Shown here: in pieces, positions 1-10,222 of the stretch | How the letters are laid out: every line of letters begins with the position of its first letter | How positions within the stretch are numbered: the stretch's first letter is position 1 | Source: Ophiosphaerella korrae | Taxonomy: Eukaryota > Ascomycota > Dothideomycetes > Pleosporales > Phaeosphaeriaceae | Reading direction: 5' to 3' | Length of the DNA: 64,000 nt | Assembly (NCBI GenBank): GCA_028456385.1 | Contig: JALNQF010000063.1 | Span: forward strand, 147,294-211,293 | Position numbers and translations under genes: made by a program | The notes under the pieces: model-generated | The model's database searches: none | The model's input: the letters and a program-made list of their open reading frames with translations, nothing else | What the model was told of the DNA's origin: nothing

Positions 1-691
1 TGTAGTTCTCCACCAGCCACTCTGGCATAATCCTGTCCATGAAGTCGTGTGAATACGGAACCTGTGGTGGCAAGATAGTCACATGGAGCAACACCAATGG
101 AGCTTGCTGTGGCGTAGGTGTGGGCTTCGGGCTATGCTGCTCGCGTATGCTTCCTCTCCGTGACCCAGACTTCTTCGAGACAGGCGTCTCCGACCTCCCA
201 CTCCGACTGGGCGTCATCAGCTTGTACGAACCCTTGAGTCGCTCCCGGGAAGTCTCCAGAGCAGGCAGTAACGGCGGCGAGGCCATCTGCATGGCCCGCA
301 CTGACTCTGGATTCCGAAAGCGCGGCCGTTCCTTGCGTGGGGTGAATCTAGCATTGACTGCGTCGCTGGGCGCCGAATCGGAGGCTACCGAGGACTCTGA
401 TGGCAGGCCCGAGACAACGCTATACTGCGTTACACCCGTTACACCCGAGGAACTTCGAGGGTGCGAGTTCGATTTGCGGGAGGTGTAGGTGCTGGTGTAT
501 GGCTGCGGGGCTTCGTCCGAGTCTACGGTCGGTACGACTTCGTCTACTGGCCCAGTAGCCGATAGCTCAGAATTGAACGACATGTCGCTCTTGAACATTT
601 CTGAGGGTGAGAGCAGGCGATGGTCTTCCTGATCTTCGTATATGGCGAATGATGTCAGACCAGATGCAGGCGAGCGGTGCGTGGTGGCCAT
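1..691 (-). CDS. Conserved fungal protein of unknown function, N-terminal part (runs off left edge)
   Basis: An open frame of 230 codons starts at the ATG complementary to 689-691 and continues past base 1, so only the N-terminus is present. The first ~190 residues are Ser/Pro/Thr-rich and look disordered, with SR-type patches such as SRSGRSETPVSKKSGSRRGS. The last ~30 visible residues become ordered and contain LLHVTILPPQ followed by a segment ending MPEWLVENY. From family knowledge, an 'HVT(I/L)LP' strand after a disordered N-terminus is common in uncharacterised ascomycete proteins; I recall no assigned function. No intron is needed in the visible part. Coding is supported by the uninterrupted frame and by synonymous-looking composition. 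The frame stays open upstream of the ATG but contains no better start. Confidence 0.6.
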   Translation of the reverse strand, partial: MATTHRSPASGLTSFAIYEDQEDHRLLSPSEMFKSDMSFNSELSATGPVDEVVPTVDSDEAPQPYTSTYTSRKSNSHPRSSSGVTGVTQYSVVSGLPSESSVASDSAPSDAVNARFTPRKERPRFRNPESVRAMQMASPPLLPALETSRERLKGSYKLMTPSRSGRSETPVSKKSGSRRGSIREQHSPKPTPTPQQAPLVLLHVTILPPQVPYSHDFMDRIMPEWLVENY

Positions 692-2120
692 ATTATCGAT
701 TGTGTGTCGCTCGTGCGACGGATTGAGTGCTGGAGAGTCAGGAATATCAGGGTCCAGCAAGTCGTGCAAAATACACGGGGAATAGCGAGAGGAATGCTCA
801 GGGATGTCAATTGATGCCAGTTGAGAGCGAGTGTTGCACCAAATCCAATGGAGTGGGTCTGAGCTTCGGTGATGCGTTGTCGTCTAGCAGCGCTGGCCGT
901 TGTTTACACCGCCGGCAATTTCCGGTTGCTACGAGCGGAAAGTGAAAGGCTGGGCGCTATGTATCTAGCCACCTGTATTCACCTATCACCCTTCAAAACT
1001 ATGGCACAGATTGATTCAAAATATGTTCCCCGCCACCTGGTGTGTTAAGTGCGCGGCTATTTATTAAAACGGGACATAGCTTCTGTGTGTTCATGAGAAT
1101 ATGGCTGGTTCTCCATACATGCACAGTTTGGCCCAGCCTCCCTTCTAGGCAGGTGGTTGACGCTCCTCAGTCGCCGCTTTATCGAAAGAAGATATGGGGC
1201 CTGTGTAAAAGACTAGAGCTCCTAGTGCACGTCTTACACAATTCCAAAAAAAGGTAGAATGAGCTTTTGGGCGGGCAGTTTGCCTAGGCCTAATTGCCTC
1301 ACACATCTGGATAATGTCTACAAACCAGCTCAATGAAGTATTGTCTAATAAAACAAGCCCTGAATCTATCGACATGCCCAGCTCCCACACATATTTCATT
1401 ACAGATGACGAGGAGCCAACTTTGTGCGAACTCGAGCTCTATCGAGATCTAGAATCTACAACCACTGTCTAAGCATGGAAGTCTATAGCAACCACTTGAA
1501 CCACGCCAACAATCCCAGCCTCCTTCACACCAACCTTCGAACTTTCATGGCACACCAGCCCCTCCGCCAGCAAAACACTCGCGTCAGTGGCCACGTCTCC
1601 ATGTGAACTTGGCACTGAGCTGCATTGACCGTGTACTGTACCGCGAACATAACGCCCATAGATTAAGCAGCATCAGCGATAAACAAAAGCTGTATGACAT
1701 CGATTATGCACGAGCTTGTTCAATAGAAATCCTTTTGCGTAGAAATATCTTGGCTCATAACTCACTCGCACAATCTATTTCCCTTGACACTGAACCCTCA
1801 CGCCATGAGAACGAGTTGTGAGTCCGAGTCAACATTGCTCATACACCCAAGCCTACATCACCAACTTACCAACCCAATCCTCAATGACATCTTACTTCAA
1901 TCCATATACTTCAATACCTATACATACCATGCCATGTCCATCCATCTCACACCTGACGTGCAAACAAGCTCCACTCGACAAGCATGACCCTTGCCCCTCA
2001 CACCACCATCACGCAAACCACCAATCAAGCAAAGTAACCCACATGCATCCAGTCATACTCGCTCATGCTTGTCATTATCGTGATTACAGTAAGCTCGCAC
2101 AAACGCACCCCAGCCCCCCT
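692..2120. other. Intergenic region, no supported gene
   Basis: About 1.4 kb between two minus-strand genes. It contains short frames on both strands, but none has a recognisable domain, a plausible splice partner or coding-like composition. Bases 1400-2080 are rich in CA/AC and pyrimidines on the plus strand. The left part should include the promoter of the leftmost gene and the right part the 3' UTR of the deubiquitinase gene. Confidence 0.5.
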
Positions 2121-3205
2121 TCAATCATCGCTCGCAATCCCCTGCTTCCTCAGATCGTCCCTCCGCTTCTTCGACCTGGCCTTCGCCTCCTCAACCCACT
2201 TGTCATATGCGCCATTCCCCTCGTCGAGCTTAGCCTTAACAACGCCTTTCAGCAGCTCGCTGATGAAGCCTACAAAGTTGTGGCGGCGCAACGAGTTTTC
2301 CCACAGCCATTGCGCCCGTCGGTCTTCCTGCTGCTCGAGTTCTTCCTCGTCGCCAATTTCGCGGGCGCGGATGCGCAGGTCGCGCACGCAGGCCATGAGG
2401 TTGAAGCGGATTTCCGTGGCGGGGTAGCGGTCGATGCGACGTTGGAGGACGGGGATGATTTTGGTGGGGAACTCGGCGGGGGTGCAGGGGCCGTGGGAGA
2501 TGGGGGCAGGTTGGAGGCCGTCAAGTTCATAGAGTTTGTTGTTTATCGAGGTGTAGCTATGCATGTGAGTCTGGGATCTAAAGGGCGGAGGAAGGACGCA
2601 CGCAATGAAGTGGTAGACATCGTCGTCTTCGGTGGCGGTTCGTTGGGTCTCGTCGATGAAAGGTGATGATCGCGCGAACGAATTGTGTGTTTCTCGAATG
2701 AGGTCCGAGTTGGATAGTGTCTCTCCTCGTAGCTGTGTACTTGTCAGTCACTAAGCTAGCGGCACGAGTCCCTGGCACAACGCACCTCTGGTGGAAACTC
2801 GCCAGCAAACTCCTTGAACTCTTTCAGCTCCTTGCCGATGTTGACCTCAGCGTCTCTGTTGAGAAGCAGCGAGACGATAGCCTGTGTGCCACATGCATTT
2901 TGTATTGTTTGCGCGGCAAAGAAGAGGTCGTTAGCCGCGGCATGGTCGTAGGTGCCGTCCTTGGGTGACTCGCCCCGTGTCTCGCCCGTCGGGTATTTGA
3001 AGAGGAAGATTACGCCATAGATTGTGCCCAGCTGTTGTAGCTCTGTCGCTTCGAGAGTGGTGAGCTCCTCGAACTGTACGTCCTTGACGCCGAGCTTCTC
3101 GATTAGATATGTGAAGACACCCTGCTTGCCTGTCAGTCTCTGCTTTTTGTTGGGGCCAAAGATACACACGGCATCCGACTCTATTGTATTCCAACCCCCC
3201 GACAT
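2121..3205 (-). CDS. uch2: UCH37/UCHL5-type ubiquitin C-terminal hydrolase (peptidase C12)
   Basis: Cysteine protease that removes ubiquitin; fission-yeast Uch2 and human UCHL5 trim chains at the 26S proteasome. My model has four exons: 3205-3170, 3121-2786, 2732-2602, 2556-2121, giving 312 aa, close to the usual ~300-330. The catalytic set falls where the family expects it: oxyanion Gln83 and Cys89 in QTIQNACGTQA, His165 in VYHFIAY, Asp180 in LYELDGLQ. The C-terminal helix (RRHNFVGFISELLKG and a Lys/Arg-rich end) matches the UCHL5 ULD/KEKE-like tail that binds the proteasome. Two of the three introns (3122-3169, 48 bp; 2557-2601, 45 bp) are multiples of three without stops, so an unspliced reading looks open. 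Removing them restores the conserved ESDA-GVFTYLIEKLGV and HFIAY-TSINNKLYEL junctions. Start chosen because MSGGWNTIES aligns with the family N-terminus. Confidence 0.93.
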
Positions 3206-3493
3206 TTCGCTTGTCAACGTGTTTTGAGAGCAAGTGTGGCGTGGATGATGCCGTGTTACTATTGAGCTATGCCGCTCCAGTCCGGAGTTACGGTCGGTCC
3301 GTGCACCACTCTCGCAATGCGGCCGCCCGTGATGAGCATTACGCACCCTGAGGGAATGTTGGTGTACCACATATATTCGGCTAAGCCATGCACATAATCT
3401 TCTCAATTCTATTCTCAAACTCCTACCAAATGCACCCATCGTTTACACGTTCGCATATACATGACCTCTTCTTTCCCACACTTTCCTCACTCA

Positions 3494-3531
3494 ACACTAC
3501 ACCTTACACTACACCTTACACTACACCTTAC
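3494..3531. repeat. 12-bp tandem repeat, ~3.2 copies
   Basis: Unit ACACTACACCTT is repeated three times plus two bases. The right end overlaps the stop codon region of the LHS1-like gene (stop at 3528-3530), so most of the array lies in its 3' UTR or in the convergent-side spacer toward the deubiquitinase promoter. Confidence 0.85.
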
Positions 3532-6500
3532 AATTCATCGTGACCCTTCTTTTCCCCCGCTTCCTTCGTCAATTCCTCAATTGCCTTACGAATATCCTCC
3601 TCCGTCGCATCCTCACCAATATTAAGCTTCTTCAACTTCCTTCCCGTCTCATCTTCCATTTCGTCCTTGTGCCCAAAGTTCTTCAACTTGATTTTGTCAC
3701 TGTCGATCCCCGCCTTGCGTAGTGCTTCTTGTAGTTCCTCATCGGATGGGCCATCACCCGCTGGTTTTTCCGCTTCAGCTGCTTTCTTGCCGCCCTTCTT
3801 GGTTTTCTTGTCAGCTTTCTTCCTTGGCTTAGCTTTTGGCTTTGTCTTTGGCTTCTGGTTCGGGGGCTTAAAGTGGCGCATTTTCTTCATCATCATATCC
3901 ATGATAATATCATCCATGCGCTTCTTCTCAGCCTGGATGTCCTTGATGGTAAGAACTGGATCATCAGTCTCCTTGAGCTTTTCTTGCTTGGCCTGGTTCT
4001 CGTCAAGCCACTTTTGGGCGGAGAGGGAGAGCTCTTGGAGTTTCTTAATGTCATCGTCAGTGTAAACGGTGGGAACTTCTGTGATTTCGGGCTCAGGGGC
4101 TTCGGATGAGGAAGATGCTTTGATCGAGTCATCATCCTCAAGGTCATCAAGAGGATCAGGAGATGGAGTAGCAGAGGCAGAAGCCTCAGCCGCGGCCGAG
4201 GCGGATGACCTGGAGGCTACTGCCTCGCTGCTGCTAGAGCTGTCGCGCGACTGGGTCTGGATTTGGCCATCAACAAGTTGTATGACTTCCTTGAGGTGGG
4301 CGATAGTTTCCTTGAGCTCCTTGATTGCATCTGGGCGCTTGGCAGCCTCGGTTTTACGCTTGAGCACGGGGTTGACAATGTCTTCAAGCTCCTTGAGTTT
4401 GGCCTTGAGATCCTTCTCGCTGGCCTCAGCACCCTCAGAATGAATCCAATCAGAGGCAGCACTAAGCTTTTCCTCGATTGTTTCCCGAACAGTAGTGATG
4501 GAGTGGCTAATGAAAGACTCATCCTCGAGATAGTCTCGAGCACGGTAGGTGAAGGCCTCTAGAGAGTTCAGAACCTCTTCTCGCACGCGACGAGATCGGT
4601 CCGAGCTGTCAAAAGCCGCAAGTCTGCATATAATTAGTCAATAGTGTCTTGATAACCCTCGCCACAAACTCACCTATCCTGCATCCGCTTGATCTCTTTG
4701 CGGGGGTATTTCTCATAGCCCAACTGCTTGACGTCGTATGTATGCGCAGATCTAAAAACCTTCTTCTTCTTCTTCTCGCCAGCCTTAGCAGTATCACTGC
4801 TTTCAGCAGCCGCCGATGACGAGGATGAAGATGAAGATGAACCAGGGGCAGACGAAGCAGATTCAGAGACGCTCTCGCCATCCTTCAATGGCTCCTGGTC
4901 CTTTTTGCCACCCATTCCAAAGAGATTCTTGACACCGTCAACGATGCCACCCTTTGTGTCCGTAGACTCTCCTTCGCAAGTGACCCAAGCCGACAGAATC
5001 TCGGGGACACCAGTGATAGGGCTCAGCCTAACCTGAACGAAATTGTTGAAAGAATCACGATCACACTTGTTCTCTTCGATCATCTTAGTAACAACCCTTG
5101 TGAGGTTACCACTATTAAAGTGAAGAATAGGCTCCTTTGATACGGAGCCCTTGGACCCAGGAATTGCTTGATACATAGTGAACTCAAATTCTCCCATCAT
5201 CTGGAAAGGTATGTCCTTTGTAGCACCAATCCTCGTATGAGGGGTGAAGATCTTCTGGTCACGATCCTTGATGTTGAAGGAGTACTGGATCCCATGGTCG
5301 TAACCTTGCGTATCTACGTCACGGATCTCCTTGACACGGAAAGACGGGCTCAGTCCAGCAGCCTTGAATGCAGCACCGTGTACAGCAGCCTCGTCGGAGT
5401 TGACATTGGTCCTAACCTTAGCCTTACCAGCGAGCTTCTCGAGGCGGCTTTGGACAAATGGAGTACGTGATGCGCCGCCATGAACAATGACCGAATCAAT
5501 ATCCGACCAACTTAAACCGGAGGCCTTGATGGCATTCTGAATAGGTCCATCGATCCGGGCAGCATGGTCTGCAGCAAATTTCTCCAGTGTGCTGCGCTCG
5601 AGCTTGTATCGAAGATCAACATCCTCATATAGTCCCTCGAAGAATGCAGATGTGGCGGTGTTGGCACTCAAAACTTGGCGAATTCGTTCGGCTTCCTTGA
5701 AGAGCTTCGCAGCTGTACGTCCATGGGCCTTGACCTTCTCGGCAGTGATCGAGAGGCTCTTCGCACCCGGGAGAGCAACGAAGGAGGACACCATATCATC
5801 AACAATGAGTGAGTTGAGGGTATCGCCTCCAAGGGTCCTATCCCAGCCAACTCCAAGAACCTGTACTTCTTGGATGGTCTTGTTGCGCTTGCCCACATCC
5901 TTGACTGATTTACCGGCAAATTGGAGGATAGTGGCCGTCGTAGATCCAGCGCCCATATCGAACACCAGGTTGATCTCGGCCTTGCCGTCTTTGGTGATGT
6001 CAGGAAACGTTCTGCTGACCGCATAATTGATGCCAACAGCTACGCCATCCGAGACCACACCGAGTATCCTCAGCCCAGCCAATCGTGCCGCGACCTCAAG
6101 AGCTCGCCTCTCGTCGACCGTGTAGAAGGGTGGGACCGTGAACACAACATCTTGGATATCAAAGCCTTTGCCCGCCAGTGCCTTCGCGTTCTCCTTTACG
6201 TTCTTCAATTCCATAGCCAGAAGCTCCTCAACTGTGAACAGCTTCTCCCCTCCATCAGCAAATACGTTGCTGCTGAAACTGACTGTGTTGCGTCCTTCAG
6301 TTTGTGTGACCTCGAGCGCAGGGTACCGCGCTTTATAAATGTTGACTACATCGTCGTTACTCTTTGCTCCTAGAAGGTGCTTCAAATTCGGGTATATGTC
6401 TCCAGGGAATCGAGCCTGTAGCGCAAGGGCGTCACCGCCATAGAAGCGCTCAGGGTATAAGCCAGCGGCGAGTGCCCCGTTCTTCGAGGGCTTAAAAGCG

Positions 6501-6712
6501 ACGGCTGAGGTTTCTTTGCGTTTCGAGTCTTTGGTGAGGACGATTTCGAGGGGAACGCCTGGCTTCACGAGCACGGCTTTGATGTACTCGGTTCCTAGGT
6601 CAATTCCCAGAACTGCGGATGCAGCAGAGGCAGTCGACGAGAAGAGGAAGACAAGGCCAAGGAGTATCGCGGCGGGCGAGAGACGCCCTCTCCGGCGGCC
6701 TGGAGGAGCCAT
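3528..6712 (-). CDS. lhs1: ER-lumenal Hsp70-like chaperone (Lhs1/HYOU1/Grp170 family)
   Basis: Large Hsp70 of the endoplasmic reticulum. In yeast Lhs1 acts as nucleotide exchange factor for Kar2/BiP and helps protein translocation and folding. Two exons, 6712-4674 and 4623-3528, with a 50-bp intron, give 1044 aa, as expected for this family. A hydrophobic signal peptide lies at about residues 12-32. The actin-type ATPase domain starts at LGIDLGTEYIKA (36-46) and includes IVHGGASRTPFVQSRL. An acidic, Ser-rich low-complexity linker (around 600-655) precedes the helical domain, and the C-terminal part is Lys/Glu-rich with a KPKTKPKAKPRKK-type basic stretch. The protein ends in HDEL, the fungal ER-retention signal. 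The intron joins KRMQDR to LAAFDSSDRSRRVREE, matching the family. It is transcribed away from the upstream sideroflexin gene terminus, with ~610 bp between. Confidence 0.95.
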
Positions 6713-7321
6713 GCTGTGTGCAGAAGGGTATTGTGAGGAAGTCGCAGACTTCGTAGAAATCGAAGTGGGCGCTGCACCTGAGGCCAGAGGTGTGATAAAA
6801 AAAAGGGAGTCAACCCCAGGCAGGTTTGGTGGAGTTCAAACAGCGTCTACACAACCGTGGAACCGGACGTGAATTGGGAAGCGTCTCGTGGTGGGTGTAG
6901 CTTAAATCATGTAGCTTCCCTGTTCGCGGGACGAGATATTCGACACCTGGCTCTTTCACGAAAGGACACATTGACACCACCGTTTCAACACCAGCACACC
7001 AATGGAGAAATAAAGTCAGTGCATGTCACGGTTCAATTGCTGATGCCTAGAAGCTGTATTTCCTCATTAAATTCTCTGTTTTCTTTATTCCATCGGGCTC
7101 AGGTATTGTGCAGCATGCACGCAGCGATGGAGCTATCTGACCAATCGGAAGCATTTCAGCCCGCATTTCGTGGAAGTGTCCAACGCTGAGCAAGGCGCTG
7201 TGGCGCCATGAGCCATGGACTGACTACTTGCGTGTCTACATCTGAATGCGGCCTTCCAAAGCTCATCCCAGCCCGCTTATCAAGTTATCGGTTGCAGTCT
7301 GTTTCCACTCGACTGTCCCGA

Positions 7322-8620
7322 TCATATACCACGGTTAAATTCCACCATCCCGTCCTTACCACCACGCCCTTGGAACTCAGCCTCTAACATATCAGCACTG
7401 ACAGCCTGTCGCTGTGGAAAAGCAGCGAGCGCAAGCGGCAGTGCAAAGATGGATGTTGTGAGAATGAGGCCTACCCAGGCATTAGCTTACACTGCCAATC
7501 CGCCCTAAACTCCATGATGACTCACCCAAGTTGACTGGTGTTACCATCCTTGGCCTCTGCTTCAGCCACTCTGTCTTCTGTAGTCTGACGAGAGCAAGAG
7601 GCGGCAGGACCATAATGGGTGTTGCGTTGAGCACCCGGCTCACTGCTGTTTCTCCTACCGCTAGAGTGGCTGCCTTCCGACTCCTGCCTAGCGACTTAGG
7701 TTTGAGTTCTCCTGCTTCTACTTTTGCTTTCTCCTCATCTGTCAAGACAGGGAAGACGTCTATACCTTGGCGGATCTCCTCGCCGCGCATGAGGAACACG
7801 TTCAGGACACCTGCGCTCGCGACAGCAGCAAATGGCACTAAGCGGCCCGCAAGCATCTTCGCATTTGGCGACAAGCTCTTCAGTCGCGGGACAAGCGCAT
7901 TTAGGCCCAGCGCAACACCGCATGATGCTGTGACTGCTGTGAAGTACGATTTGACAATGGTCGATGTTGGCAATGGCATCGACTTATTCGCGTTCGAGAA
8001 ATTGATGCCGACGTTGAGCGATTGGTTGGTAATCTGCCATCCCAGTGTTCCTACCGTCTGTTCTGGCTCAGTAATGACCTTATAATTTATGCGATAAACG
8101 TACTCCAAGGCCTGGCGTAAGCATCCCTGCCGTGACTACCAAGTTGGACAGTACGAAGCAGGACATGCGAAAAGGTAGAAAGACGGGCTGTCCAGTATCT
8201 TGGAGTCGTCAGCATGTTGTCATGGCCTCTGAAATGCGCAAATCGCTTGTACCTGGGTGCATAGTTGAATCTATTGTCTTCTTTGCCTGCCATAACTCTG
8301 GTGTCATATCTTTTATCTTGCCTGTCTTGTACGCGGTGACGAGTTGTTTCGCATTCTCAAGGCCAGCGGAGGACGTAAATAACGTACTGCATGATAATAT
8401 CAGTAATTAATCATAAAAGAATTACGAGAAGAAGAAAAAAGAATCGAGAAGCTAAAGGTCGTGGTACTCACAACACCCAGCGTACAAGTTCTCAATCTTT
8501 CGCGCTGCTATCTCACCTGGGATCTGAAATCGTGGCGGATTGCTTCACGCGCCCCCAGTAGGTGCTAAGATCATACTGAGAGACAGGTAGGTCGCGATTA
8601 CCAGGGAGAGAGGACGTCAT
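7322..8620 (-). CDS. fsf1: Sideroflexin-family mitochondrial transporter (Fsf1-like)
   Basis: Sideroflexins are multi-pass inner-mitochondrial-membrane carriers; human SFXN1 moves serine into mitochondria. Five exons (8620-8517, 8386-8253, 8198-8104, 8057-7526, 7470-7322) give 337 aa, the normal length. Introns are 130, 54, 46 and 55 bp, all GT..AG. Diagnostic motifs are YDLSTYWGRVKQSATISDP near the start, MHPDTGQPVFLPFRMS (about 77-92), TPGLGTVGTLGWQITNQSLN and NFSNANKS. Several hydrophobic segments follow, and the protein ends EAEFQGRGG with an extra charged tail. The first intron is longer than the rest and its junction encodes Ser where the family usually has Arg, so the exon 1/exon 2 splice is the least certain. 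The frame stays open 141 bases upstream, but the family starts at MTSSLPGNRDLP, so that ATG was chosen. Confidence 0.92.
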
Positions 8621-9314
8621 TTTGGAAAAGCTGTCGCCGAGAGCCCACCAAATCTCTTTGAAGCTTGATGGAAGCTCGAGTGAGCAAATGCCTAGAGAGA
8701 TTGAAATGGTGGGCGGTCTCCGAGCTCGGCCCAAGTTACGATTAAGGGCCGATAAAGTCATCAGGCTTAATCTCCAAACTCAGTCCTCCCTAGGCAATCT
8801 GAATTACAAGTGTTCTCATACGCACAGCTTCGTCAGCATAGCTATAGATAATAACCGAATGTGCAGAACTGTTAAGGTGATGGGATCACGACTGCCACTA
8901 TGCTACCTAGGTATGTTGCACACCCATTGGGAGTTTGGATGCCTGAATTCCTCTGCCCCATCTCGACCGAGTTGACATTGAAGGTCGCAAAGGTTCGCGA
9001 CCTTTGGGGACATATACAGTTTTTGAAACCTACTATGCGAAGGCTGTTCCTGCCTATTTAACAGGGAATGCTTTCCGCATCTTCCGAGTGCTTATCATAT
9101 GCCAGATTTCGAGTCTCAGCCTCCCTAAACGATAGGCTCTCATGTTATGTACTCATAGTATCTGGGATAGTTTGAAGTATCCATCTACTCTAGCAAGAAT
9201 AAATTCTGACCAAGCATTTCACCGGTTGGTAAGTATGGATCAAAAACGCTATAACTAGCCCGGATCAGCGGTCTAATTGCACCACGCTTTTGCGGTATGT
9301 ACTATGAAATGTCC
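8621..9314. other. Intergenic region
   Basis: About 700 bp between the sideroflexin start and the next minus-strand gene's stop. I see no gene, repeat or RNA motif in it. It should hold the sideroflexin promoter. Confidence 0.5.
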
Positions 9315-10112
9315 CTATTCTCTCAAGGTTATGAGACAGATCGATTTGAAGACCATGCTGCTTGGTCTAAAATGAGCCTTGTGCCACGCCTTCACTACTA
9401 AGTTTGTTATACTTGTAGCGTGCGTTGACCTGAAAGAAAAAACTTTGTTGATCATACGGTAGCTTCTAAAAAAGTCAGCCTTGTCACTTTTACCTATCCT
9501 TCTCTTCATTTTTTTCCATGTCCTTATCTGAATGGGAAGCTTGTCCTGAGCATCTCCGGGATTTACCTCCAGAAACATACGATCGATTGCTCTATCGCCG
9601 GCGCCTTCATAATAATAATGGTGATCGACTAGGCGTTCGTAGTGTAAACCTTTCATGTCTATGTACGTTGTGTAGCCACTTCTAGCCTTCCAAAGAGTTG
9701 AAACAAGGTTACTCGTTATACTATCTGTATCTTCTATGCTATCATTAATGTACCCAGAGATCACAAAATTCATACTATATTGTTCCTTGGTGTCTTGCGA
9801 CGATAATCCATTTTTCAACGGTCGGGCGTTTGGCCATTGTTCTCTCGTCCAAGATCTTTGCTGCTGCATCACGGAAATATGGCATTTGGTCACCTGCAAT
9901 ATTTAAGACATTAAGTTTTATTCCTCAGGTGATATTGCTCCATCCCAATCTGTGTATGCACTGACCTGTTCGATCACCGGTGCCCTGTGTTGTATATCCT
10001 TTTCTCGCCTTGCTAGCTCCTCCGTTTGCTTTAAAAGATTATCATCCGAATAGGTGAGGGGATAATGCACCTTGTCGCTTTCGGAGCATTGTCCTGAATC
10101 ACTGTCTGCCAA
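9315..10112 (-). CDS. Hypothetical protein, two exons
   Basis: I do not recognise this protein. Exon 10112-9966 plus exon 9893-9315 with a 72-bp GT..AG intron (donor GTCAGT, acceptor TTGCAG) gives 241 aa with matching phase. The N-terminal exon is acidic and predicted helical (SDDNLLKQTEELARREKDIQ). The second exon is mixed alpha/beta-like, with aromatic-rich LHYERLVDHHYYYEGAGDRA and a basic C-terminus. There is no signal peptide, membrane segment or known motif. It lies 110 bp downstream of the broken peroxidase-P450 gene on the same strand and could have belonged to the same locus. Alternatively it is a decayed or spurious frame: the only support is the long open second exon and a consistent splice. 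Confidence 0.4.
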
Positions 10113-10222
10113 GCATATAGTTCACTTTCTTCGCTCTCTAGCACGCGTGCCTATATTACTATCATCTCTTAGAAACTGCGAGCGCAATTATATGACCGAT
10201 TGAGATCCATTGACAACCCCAG

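Noticed and set aside
1818..2666. 282-codon open frame on the plus strand
   Set aside because: Its right half is antisense to the conserved exons of the UCH37-type gene, and the left half is low-complexity His/Pro/Thr-rich sequence without motifs.
8621..8761. Upstream extension of the sideroflexin reading frame to an earlier ATG
   Set aside because: The extra 47 residues do not resemble the family, whose proteins start at the MTSSLPGNRDLP-like sequence.
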